NCBI GenBank assembly: GCA_003118195.1
Contig: BEXV01000025.1
Coordinates: 65,926 to 129,925, forward strand
DNA from: Hemicentrotus pulcherrimus
Taxonomy: Eukaryota; Echinodermata; Echinoidea; Camarodonta; Strongylocentrotidae
Length of the DNA stretch: 64,000 nt
Reading direction: 5' to 3'
Shown: positions 36,546-49,812 of the stretch, in pieces
Position numbering within the stretch: position 1 is the first letter of the stretch
How the letters are laid out: every line of letters starts with the position of its first letter
The notes under the pieces: model-generated
Seen by the model: the letters and a program-made list of their open reading frames with translations, nothing else
Told to the model about the DNA's origin: nothing
Database searches by the model: none
Program-made: the position numbers and the translations under genes

Positions 36546-38250
36546 ACATGACCTTTTGTGACCTTTTGTGATCTTACACTGGTCGTTAAAGAGAGGTGTG
36601 CAGATACTGCCATGCAAAGTGAAAGATGCAGTTTCCATGGCAATGGGTGAATAAACATGCTCGGCAAAATATCACAAGATAGGAGATGCTCATTTGGCAT
36701 CAAGTTGTGAAGGTGGAATCCTTGACATTAAGAAAAGCCGCCATGCACACACAGTACACAGAATCAGACGAACCCCATTGTTTGTGCACGTCGAGGTGTG
36801 GTGAAATACAATAGAAAAACAGGGAAGTAAGGCAGAAAGTTCATCAACCAGATATCCACTTGTCCTGAGTTCACATACTTACCGTAAATACTTTGACTTT
36901 GATATTTGTAAAAAACTGTGGTTTACAACTGTTTTTTAAAGAATAATCAAGATTCATATTTAAAAGCTTCATTCATTGCTATATTTGATTTTAAATCTGA
37001 TAGGAGCAAACCTGTACAATTTGTATATCTTATATTTTATATTTTTAGTTAGAAAGTAATGATAGATACATGTATAAATATGCAGGCCAAGTGACCATCT
37101 ACCAGTATCTATATTTGAGAGTGCGATTCACCAACCTGCAAAGAGGTTAACTCTGTATTAGATTAAAGGAAAACCTCCTTTATTTGCTCACAAAAGAAGC
37201 TGTTTCACAAGTTCTCATTATCTGGCGTAGTCGTTGACTGAAATGTAGCTAGCAAGATGGCCCAGAGATAATTTGTGAATTTAAGGACATAATCTGTGAT
37301 CTTGACCTGCAAATTTACTTGGAATTATCGCTAATTAAATGTTTAGATTTTTTTTTTACCCCTCCTGTTCTTTTAGTTGGGAATACATTAATAATGAATC
37401 CTGAAGGCTCATGTGAACACTGGCATCCAAGTAGACGAGAAATGAACCCGCATTTTCTAATTTCTATGGAAATATTTGGACTGGTTTACTGGTAGCTTAT
37501 TGCTTCTGTCAGGGACGAGGGAGGGGGTGAATGGAGAATCATGTTCATGATTTACTAATTTGCACGAACCTTTTAGGCTATGCAAACATCAGGCAGTGGA
37601 ATTTTTTCGAAAAATCAATTTGTCAATTCATTACTGTCACACGTTGATCAAACATCCCAGACAGTTCATTGTCATGTCATTTTACTTTCCGCCTGACATA
37701 ATGGAATTTATTTGATACTCGCATGAAATATTGAAAATGTTGTGACATGTAGTGTTCGAGTCGTAGGATATTAACTGGTATAATTTTACCATTAATTGCC
37801 TGGGGAATGACTGAGGTTAATTCATTTGTCATAGTTCAAGCATACGTTAATTAATCTGTTATGGTTGCTCCTCTTGGAACCAAGTTCTATCTATATTACC
37901 GGTAATAATGTCATGGGTTGACTTCAACTGGGAGTTTGATAATCAACATCTGACGTACAGGTATAATTCTAGAAAAAAGTAACTGGGTCAAGGCAAATCG
38001 TTGCTCCTCCGTGTGATGTACATGTACCAGTACAACTGCCGCATCATCACCATGTATTGTCTTGTATTGATTGTGTTTATAGACCAGTATTAGCCATTAG
38101 GTTCCCGCTCACACGCGAGGTGGTAAAATGTTTGGGTTTATTGTAGCAATTTTGTGTATATGAGTTGCGAGCGGGGATGTTAAGAAATGTCTATACGCAA
38201 GAAACGTCCTACACATAATCACATATCGTGTATTATAAGATAGAGAAATG

Positions 38251-38624
38251 TTAAAGGTAAAGACCAGTTATGGTCATGCGATTGCATTGTGAAAGAAACG
38301 TTGTGGAATCGACCAGAAAAGGTTGATCATCTAGCATCCAGCATCTGCAAGGTTCTGGAATCATCAAAATGATAAGAAATTTGGCCCATTCTTCGTAAAG
38401 TTACAAGCACTATACACAGAAAGAGGTATGTGGGACTACCCTATATCTCTCACAGACCATGAGAGAAACAAATTGACCAAATATATGAATTAGTAGGCGG
38501 TTTCCCGGCAAATTTGTTATCATCATGTATTAGTCAAAACATATTCTTTCACATGATTGGTAATGAGAGCTTCCATTTCATTTTTTTAAATTGGGGCGTT
38601 TCCAATACTGGTCTTTACCTTTAA
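38251..38624. mobile_element. TTAA-flanked MITE, best-preserved AGGTAAAGACCAGT copy
   Basis: TTAA|AGGTAAAGACCAGT at the left and ACTGGTCTTTACCT|TTAA at the right are exact inverted repeats flanked by TTAA. The 374-base length and full interior define the family; relatives are at 7309, 19520/21006 and 58786. Confidence 0.9.
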
Positions 38625-40160
38625 GCATACACTTAAATCGTTACATTTCTCTCAGGCGGTTTGCCGTAGCAAGAAGCACACGTGAACTAGGCATCGTCCA
38701 TGACATGTGACCGGTATAGGATGGTCACATGATTTTTTAATTATCCAACCTTGAATAGATGAGGGTTGCATGGTGAGCTTACAAGTACCCACATGCAGGC
38801 AGGGATATCCACTTGTAGTAATATGCAGGTAAGGTTTGTCAGGGACAGGAAACATAATTTTATTCTTGTAACAAGATCATTATACTGTTATGTACATGTA
38901 AGACCTTCCTCCCACGCGACTTACATGTACATGTACTTTGAATCCTAGGGCCATCGGGTTTGGTCTGGTGGTCGCGTTCTATGGTCTTTTGTGAAACGAA
39001 AACGGAAGATTGTGTGACTTTTCATAGATTTGCTGTAGGGTTTTCACAAAGTGTCAGGTAAATTGGTCCAGACCATTTGTAGATGAGAGGTTTGAATTTA
39101 CTTAATAAACATTACCCATTTACCCCTCGAAATTCCGTGAAACAAGGGGCTTGTGTTCACAAAAGGCCGGGTAATGCAACCACCTGTCCCGACACGATCA
39201 TCCGATGATTTGAAGTAAGCCGTCCCAGGCATGGTTTGTACTATGTTCAATGCTTTTAAGAGTATTCGTGGAGGATAACAATTCTAAAAGATAAACAGTA
39301 CAGCATTTGCACTTTTGTGGACTGTACTATACATGAGTTAGTCATGTAATTACCAGTTCATAGTGTTGTCATCATTTTATATACTCATGAATTATATGTT
39401 GCCTAGAAATAGTGTATTTCTTCACATGTACTATTTTTCAGAATTTTAGTTTGTTTCCAGTTGATTTGAGCTGTAATATTTGAAGCTCTGAAAGTTTGCC
39501 TTTAAAAAGTGTCAAGGCTCAACAATGGAGTAGTCAGTAGCGAACAATGGGAAATATCCTTTGCCTTGGCTTTTTATGATCAGTCCTTTGTAGATTTTGT
39601 GAAAGGTATAAACAGAAATCGCCTAATGCTAAATCAAAGGTAGTTTTTATTTTCCCCTTTAAATACAATTAGGCAAAATGAAGCAGGAAGGTGAACAAAA
39701 GGGGAGCTGTGATAGAATCACCTTGCTAGTAAAACAAGTAAGAGAAAATATGTGCACCTGTCTCAACAAAAACATGAAGGAGAAGCAGGGAATGTTCTAT
39801 GATTTTTTAATTATTTACCTCTTTAATCTTGAAAAGATGATTGTTGTTTTAAATTCACACACATTTGCTAAAATAAATTCTCGAGTGTATATTCACAGCT
39901 TTCCTGTCACAGTACCCATTAAGTCCAGAAATTCAAAGACGTACATGTAGATTTGCCCATAATAATATTTACTCGTAAATGATTAAAAAAATGTTATGTT
40001 GGTATGTCAAACATGTTATCCTATTTTGTAATTGCATGACAAAGTAAGATGTTAACTTGGTACCAGGCATTGAATTTCCTACTGTTAATAGAAGTATCAT
40101 ATCCATTAGACCTTGGAGCATGCATGTCAAATTTATTCTTTTTTCCCCCCACCACTCTGT

Positions 40161-40183
40161 CCCTCTCTCTCTCTCTCTCTCTC
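40161..40183 (+). repeat. (CT)n microsatellite
   Basis: Short CT run inside a pyrimidine-rich segment. Confidence 0.85.
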
Positions 40184-40239
40184 GATCTCTCTCTGCAACT
40201 CTCTATCTACATGCATCATGAATTCATGGTCGCTGTATA

Positions 40240-40620
40240 TGAGAGAGAGCGGACATGACGTGCCGTGTCATTATGAATGATCCCCGTAATGCGCTAGACG
40301 AGGGGCACAGGCAACATTCGTTTGGGTTATTACGGCACTGTTGCTATATAAATTCCATGCCTAGGTTTATAGGGAGCAGCTAGGCCCGGCCGGCTGATAC
40401 GTGCAAGTCCTGATTATTTGTATGAAATCGTTGCCTGGCTGCCAATTTATTCACTGGCTCGCCACGGCGGCAGACGACTGAGCCGTAGACTTTCCAGTGT
40501 ACTACACACTTTTTCTTTTTCATTTTCATAGCCACTCTCTCCACTGTAGAAGCCGGGAACAAAACGGCATTCATACAACAGTGCTTTCACACACTTTTCC
40601 ATACACACACGCACACACAC
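40240..40620. promoter_or_regulatory. CG-richer promoter-like patch in the CACNB intron
   Basis: The segment has many CG dinucleotides for this window, a TGACGT (CRE half-site) at 40256, a TATA-like GCTATATAAATTCC near 40343, and GC-rich GGCCCGGCCGGC at 40383. No downstream ATG-to-donor segment with the phase needed by the 47625 exon was convincing. It could be an enhancer or a non-coding promoter. Confidence 0.25.
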
Positions 40621-41789
40621 GCACTCATACTCTGTTATAGCCGGGTGGACTATGGGTATAGAGAAACTCTGTGTACATGTTCCTCACACTGTCCGCCATT
40701 TTCTTTGATTCTATTTGCATGCTATATTTAGATGCTCTACTCTTTGGGTTTTCTCTATCTCTTGCATTGGTCTCCTCTCCCCCTTTCTCTCTCTTTCTCT
40801 CTCTCTCACTCTGCGTCTCTTGATTCTTGAATTTCTCGCTCTGTCTCTCGATTCTACGCTCGCAATGTGCGTCATCTAATCTCCAGGCTCCTTTTATTAC
40901 CGCAAAACAGTATATTAACGGCTATATTTGTTGTGGATTGAAACTCTAATGGCGCAGATGGTCAAGCAAGTGTTTGATTTGAAGTTAATGTCCCTGCTAG
41001 ACAGGACTGTAACATTAGATCTTTGATTCCTTAATTCTTAACCTATTGACTTCATTAGCTGTTTTTTTTAATTCAAAATTTAGTTTCCTTTTTTTATCAA
41101 TGAATGTAGATACATTTTCAATGGGAATGAATTGTTATCTAAAAGAATGATTTGGGTTCATAAGTTTAATAATTCATAAATATACCATATCGATTTACCA
41201 AATATAATAAAATGCTATAGACTCTTTGGTCCTAATATATAGGCCTATATTTACACAATAATACCCTGAAGTCATCAACGTTATGAATTAGCCTTATATC
41301 CTTCCCCCCCCCCCTGGAGCCACGCCCCTTTCTTTTGTGGGCAATTAAAGGGATTTCTAACACCCCTTTTTAATCATGTATATATCCTGCATGCTATGGA
41401 GGTATTCAATTGCATCTTTTTTTATCAACTAGTCTACATCTACTGATGATGTAAATGCATAGGGGACAGGGCAGTATTGTATTAATGAAGGAAAAACAAA
41501 TCAAATAACCTTCTTCAATCTTGTTTATTGGCATCATCAACACTTTTATTCATGGGAACCCTTAGTGGATTTACTCTTGTAGAAGTAACATCCTCCCCTC
41601 AGTGAATTTTGTGTATTATAATATCCCCCCCCCCTAAAGCTCTTTTTGCCATTTCTGGAGATCATATGAAGCTTTTCAGTATAGGTAATCTCTGTTTTTT
41701 CCAGTGCTACTGTATTCATGGAAACAAGTCACTTTTGATGATGGGAGCTGTATTACTGGTTCCACATCTACTCAAGATAGCCATAATTA

Positions 41790-41914
41790 TATACAATACT
41801 ATACACCCTTTAAACATATTATACACATATTATACACACATCATACACACATCATACAATCATTATATACATACTATACACATACTTTAAACATATTATA
41901 CACATATTACACAC
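41790..41914. repeat. AT/AC minisatellite (TACACATATTA-like units)
   Basis: Repeated ATTATACACATATTATACACACATCATACA-type units of about 10-12 bases. Confidence 0.85.
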
Positions 41915-44524
41915 TGTAAATGTGAAATCAGAGAATAGAGAATATCCACAGTCACATACAAGATTATGGATATGGATCATTTTTTCAAGAAAATAAAACT
42001 TAGTTTGCTTTCTATACAGTTGCATGTTATATCTGCATCTTACATGAATATATGAAGCAGAAAAACTACATGCCATAACGGTATCTTACGACTCCAGTGA
42101 ATATAATTGGCAGGAGCCATGGAGGTGTTACATGGAATCCATTTACACTCAGTTACCGCCATTTTGGCTGTGAGCGGACAATATGATATTTTGAAAATTG
42201 ATTTTTAAACAGTGGTGATACATATATTGCTCTTATAGCAAGGGTTCTGTTTTAGCGTCATGTTTTACATTATGGGAATTGCCGCCCTTTTGATTGATAA
42301 TCCAATTGATTGAGCAGTTTTCTACAAAGGCCTTTCATTTTAAACAGTAGTTAACTAACTCCCTTCTAACTTTTCACTGATAATTTCACTGAAGGATGGT
42401 CATGTATGTTATTTTCTCTCTTTAGAATCATCTTGTATCTACATATGGCTGAAATCACTTATCATAAGTAGTTCCACAGTAACCAAATAGCAGTCTATAA
42501 ATGTAGCTTTTTGTTATTTGTTCCTTTTTACTCTTGAACCCTGTAAAATTTGAACAAAGTGCTGTAAAATATTGTTTAGAAGTAACCTATGTCCAAATGA
42601 TATTCAGGTTCAATCAGCCTCCTTTTTTATAGCAACCCTTGGTATTATGGTCTGTCCTTTAAAGATAGCTTTAATCATAGTTATGGAGCTTCTCGTCTGA
42701 TAATATCAGCTGCTCCTACTGCTCTGTGGTGATAACACGATAAGGTTATCTACAAATATATCAGTTCACAGGCAACATTTTCTGGAAATCACGCCAGCAA
42801 GGCCTAACATCTGTTTTTCCACACTAGTGAAGATACGAAGATACGAAGATTGTCACATAAAGTTGATGCCTCTCCCTAAAAGCGGAGGTGACGTCTTCGT
42901 CGTCTCAGGTAGCTCAAAAGAGGTTCTAGGAGAAAAGGAAGTGCTGTGGTCGGAGTGCACCGAGGGCTGCCAAAGGGGCTTACTCTTTGCTCTTGCTATT
43001 GATATATTTTTTGGCATTCTGTCGGCAATTTGATTTAATCTGTATTCACCTCCCGCCGACGTCGCTAACAGTTATTTAACACTATTATTTTGGAAGGGTG
43101 GGGATATATTTAGAATATACATGTAGGTCAGGAAAGAGAAGAACCCAAGGGAAATTGCAAAGAGGAAAACAAGCTATTTCTCCCTTTTTTCTGCATCACC
43201 TCATGCACCCTAATTTCTGCTCATTGTTTTGTGTGGCAATAATGATAGATTGTTTAATAGTTTGCCAATTGTGCAATAACTTTACACTCAATTCACATCT
43301 TGGATGAATGGATGTCTATATTATTTAGAACATGCTATTTGTGTATTTACATTTAACAAATGGATGTAAAGGTACATCAAAAAATGGTCTTTTTCCTATT
43401 TCTTCACTGTACTATTTTGCAGGGACATTTCACATGCATTTTTTTTAATACTGTTTAGAATAACTTCATACTCAATTCCATCATGCTAGAAGTGATCTCT
43501 CATAGAAAATACCAAAAATAATGAGGTATCCATCTCTTAAATTCTATTCTCTTGTTTCTGTATATCTAATTTTGTGAAAGATTGTCTTTGCTCGCAAAAG
43601 CGAAAACACTCTAAGCAAAAGATGGAGATTTTTTTCTTGTTCAATTTGACACATCTACAACGATAACAACCAAAAAAAAATTGTGTATTCTTTCAAGAAA
43701 ATTATAGTTTATTCTTTTGAAGATTCTCCTCCCTATCTTTTCCCTTTTACAATTTCACTCACATTAGAGGGGGTGCTATTTTCTAGTAGATGTGTCGGGT
43801 TACTTGAGATCCTCGTTGTGTGGGTGTACTGTGATCTTTCTATACCGCGTTTTGCTCGTCGGGTCGAGATTTTAAACAAGAAGAGAAAAATGCTTTTCAG
43901 TAGGTATTCTGTTCCGATGAACAACCAGCATAAGCCTACTTGTATACCTCAGAATATTTACCCTTTCTGATAACTGTGTCTTGGGGCTATACAGGCGTAC
44001 GGTAGATGACGCTCTACACAAAAATACCTCCTACGTAATAAAATGTGTGTGTATCCTATATCCCTATCCTTTTGTTGAAGAACGCATCTAAGAAACACAC
44101 TTTTATGTGTGCACAAGCAGTAATTTTTAGTCGTAGGATAAACATTTATGTGTGTTTTTTTAATACTATATTTTGCAAGTCTGGATAAAGGATTGCGTTA
44201 TGTATGTTCCAGCCCTAGGAATATTTGTTTTAGGTAGAATTAATGACAAACATGTACTCCCCCAAATAATATCTTAAAGGTACATGTTTGTTCTAATCAT
44301 ATTTACCTAGTTTGGTATGTTGTAGATAGTGATGTAATAATGAATCATGGTACTTGGAAATCTATTAGAATCATTGACTTAGACATAATACAGAAGTGCT
44401 TAATAATGCATTACTACAAGTTCCCAAATGCACTTGAGTATGTGCATGTTATTAATGGCGATGATGGCATGGTTAATTAGCATAGCGTAGTTATCAGATT
44501 GATCTCAATAAAGAACACATGTCT

Positions 44525-44650
44525 ACCGCATGTTGATGGTCTCCTGAGGACCAGAAGATCGTTAAGTTATATATCGTCTGTTTGGAGTCATAAGGGCGTT
44601 AACTCATAAACTATAACACAGCGTTAACGCCTCTCTGGCTCTTGAGGTAT
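44525..44650. repeat. Foldback repeats, one and a half copies
   Basis: GTTTGGAGTCATAAGGGCGTTAACTC pairs with GCGTTAACGCCTCTCTGGCTCTTGAG (44580-44646). A partial left arm is at 44530-44555. Confidence 0.7.
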
Positions 44651-46979
44651 TATGTATTCATAGATATTTTGGGCTCGGCTCGTATCCTACCAAGCCTCAA
44701 TCTCCTCGCGTCTATTTATTTTTCAATATCTTTGGATGATGCAAGAGGCCTTCCGGTTTGGCATAGGATGCAGTGACACAGAGATAAACTGATAAGATAT
44801 TTATGCATTCCATGCCTCTTCATTTTACATGTAACACTAGTGTACAAGGTGTAGGCAGTAAATTTCCAACCACCCCAAAGTATGACAAATAGTCTGTTGC
44901 GTAGTATCTTATACATGTTGTCACATATGGAGATGAATTTAACAAATAATGTTATCTGCAGGGAGGTAGAATGTTGTTGTCGTAGTTGTTTTTGCTCAGT
45001 TGAGGCAATTTATAAACTAAAAGTAAAGATCTTTATCATTTAAATGAACCTGATATTGAGATTTGAGAAGGTGCGTGGATAGATGCGAGTGTATGTGGGT
45101 AAGAGAGACAGACAAACAGAACAACAGTAAAAGCGAGACAGAGATGGAGAGGAAAACAGAGAGGCGGTGAAAGAGAGAAAGAAAGGATAACAAATATGTA
45201 GAGAGGGAGAGGGAGGGTGAATGAGAGGGGATTGGGGAATATTGAGATAAGGTTGGAGGGATAGAGCATGCACCTAAGGCAAGGGAAAGAAAAGTGGATT
45301 GATGTTGAGAACCATGCAATACATTTATAAGCTATCTCCTTAAAATATTTAGAAGGAACAAATGAAGTAGGGATAAGAGAAAGACAATATTTAAGCGAAA
45401 CTTGAATTCTTATTTATCCCTTTTCGGGGTAAAGCCCATGTTTGATCCTAGATGTCATGAGTACCCTTGAATGAATATAGCTCTGCCGTACTCAACAAAT
45501 GTCATTGAAATGCTTACTACCCACAAACTCTCCCAGGTGACCCCCCCTCTTGCCCCTCTCATCCTAAGTCCCACTCAGTGTTTTGCCTTGGCTATTTTTA
45601 ACATCCAGCAAATCTAATATTTCCTCCCACGCATCTGACTTTAGTCTAGAGACAAAAACAACACGTTACTGCAAAGAAGCATGTCTCGTGCACGGCACCA
45701 TCGTGGAAAAGCATCCATTTTCTTTGTAATTCATCAGAAGACATTTTAATTGCTAGAAGGGATGTCTCCTAACTTGGGTTTAATCAGGAGTGCAGAGGAA
45801 GGGATCATATAACCCTGCTAAATATAACAGCTTAAAATAGCAAACATCTTGCTGTATTCGTTTCTCTGCAGTAATTTGTTGGAAATGTAGGATACTCTGA
45901 ATGAATGTTTTCTCAAGACGATTTTTAAGTTTCCTTATAGAATTGAGTTGGCATGCTTTGCCCCTTTTTTAGATATAACATATTTGTTAAATAAACATAT
46001 GGTTTGTAGTGTGGCGATCAATAATGTTTATAGATATTTGAATTACAGATTGTTTTCAATCATAATCAGTTAATCTATTTTGATCAAATAATCTTAGAAC
46101 TTCTTGTTTTGGACATCATACTAAATCTTTAAATCTTTAGTTATTTTCCTTTCAATACCTCATCAAAACTCACTATAATTTTGTCCTCATGTTTTTGAAA
46201 ACTGTTTTTTTATTGATGAGATTCATCTACTGCCACGTTGTTTTGAATATGACATATATCATATTGTATTTCATGCTTAAAATATCATCGTTCTTTACCC
46301 AGTCATTGAGTGGAAGAAAAAAAGTCGTAGTTTTCTTTTTAATTGTCTTTAATGGTTGAGGCAAAACCACTTGATGAATAAAGACTTTCAATCATCCACT
46401 AAGATTCCCATAATGTCATCCAGTCAATTAATATGTGAGGCACCGAGGGGAAAAGCACGCAGTTGGGTTTGATATTCACAATTGAGGCTCCTTTGTGGCA
46501 TTTTGAAATGCCAGAAAAGGTCATTGTTCTGATCTTGCGACTTAAGGAAGACAGACTCTGCGCCTTGCGGGCTTCTTAATGGGTGATTATGAACATTATG
46601 TTCCATTTGTTTCAAGCGTTTCCATCTTCGGTGGTGGTAAATGGCGAAGCTTCACAGAGTCGTATAATATTTGATGCTGTTGACTTGAGGTGATCTAGTT
46701 CATTGAGCGAGAGCGCTGAAGATTACCTGACCCGGGGTTGACTCTCAGCCTGTACATTCCCTTTGTAACAAAGCATCAATCAATTTAATGCCTCCCTTTA
46801 CCCAGGGGATTATGCAACTATATTAAGAGATGAGAATCTTTGGGTAGTTTACAACATCTTACATAATAATAACTCTAGTTTCAGGTGGATGATCAGCCAT
46901 TACTTTTTATCATCCATTGTCAAAATGGCAGCCCTTTATAATATATGTGCTGATAATGAGAGATGTACTTGTATTTATT

Positions 46980-47480
46980 TACAGAACCAGAAAGGTGTTA
47001 ACCTTTATCCATTAAACATTGACTTAATGCTTTCTGGTTCTCAGCAGATAATATGTGCCACACACAGTACATGTATTTATAAGACTTGAAGAAGTTTAAA
47101 ATATAAGTGTAGGTATCATCCGTTGAGAGCGAGAAAGGTGTTGACTCTCTGCCCTTCTGGCTCTCAGCAGATGATGAACTTCTGGTTCTGATGTCGTCTT
47201 TTTGGAGCCAGAAGGGCATTAACTCATATCATGCACAGAGTTAATGTCCTTCTGGACGTGAACAGATGATATATTGCCTGCTGAGAGACGTAGTAAGGGT
47301 AATATATTATAGCATTTAACACAGCGTTGACATCCTTCTTGCTCTCAATAGACAATGTATGAATTTATTAACAGCCTATACACACCGACAGCTCACAATA
47401 CCATAATTTGTAAGCTTGGAGCCATAAACTCTGTATTTCAGCATATGAGTTAACGCCTTTCTAGCTTCAGACAGACAATA
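46980..47480. repeat. Array of five foldback hairpins upstream of CACNB exon 47625
   Basis: Hairpins start near 46983, 47115, 47200, 47280 and 47416, each with a left arm like GAGCCAGAAGGGCATTAACTC and a right arm like GAGTTAATGTCCTTCTGG(CTCTCAACAGATG). The array ends about 145 bases before the acceptor of exon 47625. Confidence 0.8.
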
Positions 47481-47624
47481 TGCTCTTGGTCTCATAGACT
47501 GTAGCTAATTTAGCCTATCGACATCTTATTTGCCCATTACAATTTTGGTAGGTGTATCAGGTGCATCTGTTTGTGCCTATTTCATCTCATGTAACCGTTA
47601 TTTTATTTTTGTTGTATTTTTCAG

Positions 47625-47744
47625 GGTTCTGAGGATTCAAACTACGGCCGGCCCTCGGATTCAGACCTGTCATTGGATGAGGAGAGAGAAGCGCTCAGAA
47701 GAGAGACCGAGAGACAAGCATTAGCACAATTAGAAAAAGCTAGG
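47625..47744 (+). CDS. CACNB: CACNB common exon, conserved N-terminal region (40 codons)
   Basis: The acceptor TTTTTCAG precedes [20 protein letters not shown] and the donor AGG|GTATGT follows an arginine- and glutamate-rich helix ending ALAQLEKAR. In vertebrate beta subunits the same segment reads [20 protein letters not shown] followed by a charged helix ending QLEKAK, so identity is high and the boundaries coincide. This is the first exon shared by all isoforms; both alternative N-terminal exons enter it in phase 0. It leads into the SH3 domain. A run of foldback repeats ends about 145 bases upstream of its acceptor. Confidence 0.98.
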
Positions 47745-48597
47745 GTATGTAAACATTTTCGTGTCAGGCTGTGCCATTAGGTGTACAAATACTCTTTAGT
47801 AGTTGAACTTCCAAGAGTCCAATTTTAAATTTTCATTCCTATGTTTACTTGTTGGATGGGGCATAAAGTATCTCCCATGTGATACTTCCATCATACAAAT
47901 GAAACCAATACCAGATCAAATCCAGACCAAATAAACAATTACATCACCTCCGAGGGCAAACGATTGGTCCGTTTGGAGTCAGTCACGAATTGGATTGAAG
48001 GTGTGATTGAGGCATTAGCCATTCTCAGAATACATGTCACTGTGGTTAATCATCAAGTTCATAATTTCACATTTTTGGGACGGGATTTGCTGCCCACAAA
48101 CACAGTATTAAAGAAGGACTGTTATCCAACAAGTGTTCTGGAGATTTTCTTTGAAATGCGTCCGTGTTTGACACTTATTTGTGAGGTTTCATTTAAGTCC
48201 TCGTTATTAAGATTCATAATTTTTTAAAGTAACATATATGACATATTTGGCAGCATAGGGATAAAATAGTATTGCCTTGAATATATTGTTTGGACCTCTG
48301 CAGTGGGAGAATAATTATTATTTTAATTAACATTTTTTAAATAGTTTTTGTGTCTTCAATTCACAACTATCTGGTCTGAAAGCACCATATTTAGATAATA
48401 CTCATTCAGAGACATTGCAAGATATGTAAAAGATGTCTGAATCAAAATAGAAAGTAAATTCTAGGTATGAATTCTGTGTTTATCTTTTTCTTATTAGGTA
48501 TATTCTAAGAAAAGGTATGTCTTTCTTGATAAAACAAGTAGATGATTCCAGTGGATGCATTTTCATGTGTATGTCTTTCTCTTTTCTTTTTTTGCAG
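47745..48597 (+). other. CACNB intron, no other content seen
   Basis: An 853-base intron between GTATGT and TTTGCAG. I see no repeat family or secondary exon in it. Confidence 0.8.
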
Positions 48598-48720
48598 ACA
48601 AAGCCAGTTGCCTTCGCGGTACGAACAAATGTAAATTATGACGGTTCAATAGACGACGACTCCCCTGTGCAAGGATGCGCAATATCATTTGAAGTAAAAG
48701 ACTTCCTACATATAAAAGAG
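48598..48720 (+). CDS. CACNB: CACNB exon, start of SH3 domain (41 codons)
   Basis: The acceptor TTTTTTTGCAG precedes [17 protein letters not shown], the first SH3 strand of the family. The exon runs through the acidic loop DDDSPVQG and the strand [13 protein letters not shown], and ends at GAG|GTATAT. The length of 123 bases, phase 0 at both ends, is that expected of the equivalent vertebrate exon. KDFLHIKE is nearly invariant in beta subunits, which supports the + strand frame without doubt. Confidence 0.98.
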
Positions 48721-49440
48721 GTATATCTCTTTGTCCTGCTTAACTTTTTTGATTTGTGTCAAAGGCATAGATTATCAACTTTATCTATTGTAAAAGAGAA
48801 CAGTTAATGAATATCAAGTTTTAGTTTCAGGCTACCTCTTGCATACTTTGTCGTCTCCTAATGGTGTCTGGTGCATTTCACTATTTTCTTCGAATTTTTA
48901 AAAATTTTATTGGAGGAGCTGGAAAATGATGTTTCAAAATGTACAAAAGTATAAAAATCAAGGTTTATCTGATTGGTAATATATGTGTTATATATGACGA
49001 CTTAAAAAAAACAGTGAAAATTTACTTATTTTTAGGTTAACTTTCACCTGCTTTCTGTAGTCTTTGTTTAGACCATTGCCATACATGTAGATAGAGCTCA
49101 CAGTGATCTAGTACAACAATGAGTTTGAACCATTTCCAATCAATGATCTTTGATGCACATACCCCAGAAAGGACCTGACAGAGGGTGACAAGGTGGCCCT
49201 TATTTCTGCTAAATATTGGGAAGTACAGTCCAACCTGCTTTAGTGACCACCTATCTACAAAGACCACATTTTTTGTCTGCCTTGAAAATGGTTTCTCATT
49301 GAAACATGTACTAAAGGAACCTGACTACAGAGACCACTTTTTGTGTTTCCATTTGGTGGTCACTATAGACAGGGTTGACTGTGGTTGCATGAAGACCCAA
49401 AATGATGATGAACCTGTTTGATGTTTTTTTTATCCTGCAG
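48721..49440 (+). other. CACNB intron with small palindromic MITE
   Basis: A 720-base intron between GTATAT and ATCCTGCAG. Its only recognised content is the palindromic element at 49225-49382 near the 3' end. Confidence 0.8.
49225..49382. mobile_element. Short palindromic MITE near acceptor of exon 49441
   Basis: ACAGTCCAACCTGCTTTAGTGACCACC at the left is the near reverse complement of GGTGGTCACTATAGACAGGGTTGACTGT at the right. GACCACA...AGACCAC motifs repeat inside. The element ends 58 bases before the exon. Confidence 0.75.
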
Positions 49441-49568
49441 AAATACAACAATGACTGGTGGATAGGTAAATTAGTCAAGGAAGGAGCCGATATAGGCTTC
49501 ATACCCAGTCCAGCCAAGCTAGAGAACATGAGGTTACAAGCTTCTGGCACAAGAAATAGACTTGGAAA
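49441..49568 (+). CDS. CACNB: CACNB exon, SH3 core and start of HOOK (42 codons plus 2 bases)
   Basis: The acceptor TTTTTATCCTGCAG precedes [15 protein letters not shown], the SH3 signature of the family, followed by the [15 protein letters not shown] strand. The end reads TRNRLG plus two bases (AA) before donor GTGAGT, leaving phase 2. In vertebrate proteins the same junction falls at ...RQNRLG|SSKSG, where the HOOK begins. The conserved tryptophan pair and the FIPSP motif are intact. A small palindromic MITE ends 58 bases upstream of the acceptor. Confidence 0.98.
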
Positions 49569-49738
49569 GTGAGTAGCGTGCATGATCACGACACCCTCGT
49601 TTACGTTCTTTGACTTCATTTTGAATGAAGAACGGTTACAAACTTTAAGGTCATGCCGAAAATAGGTGTTTTCTGTGATCTTGCAGGGAGGTCTTTTCCA
49701 TCAGAACTCTATACTGGCTCTGAATAATTGTAAGTGAT

Positions 49739-49812
49739 GTCTGTTGAGTGTCAGAAGGACATTAACTCTACACTATGGTCCTGCTGTTCATTTAAATGTC
49801 TTCTTGCATCCA
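49739..49812. repeat. Foldback repeat after exon 49441
   Basis: GTCTGTTGAGTGTCAGAAGGACATTAACTC pairs with TTTAAATGTCTTCTTGCATC. It lies 170 bases after the exon. Confidence 0.65.

Larger units (their letters stand above)
28215..47624 (+). other. Intron following the alternative first exon
   Basis: About 19.4 kb without supported coding sequence. It contains microsatellites and G-runs, a degenerate minisatellite (32475-32900), foldback clusters (36084-36545, 44525-44650, 46980-47480), a TTAA MITE (38251-38624), a CG-richer promoter-like patch (40240-40620) and an AC/AT minisatellite (41790-41914). Stretches 28215-30240, 32905-34740, 42000-44500 and 45400-46900 show nothing beyond AT-rich intron sequence. 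Confidence 0.6.

Noticed and set aside
40926..40980. Possible third alternative first exon (ATG GCG CAG ATG ... CAA before GTGTTT)
   Set aside because: The donor is poor, the peptide would be seven residues, and the open frame continues past it without support.
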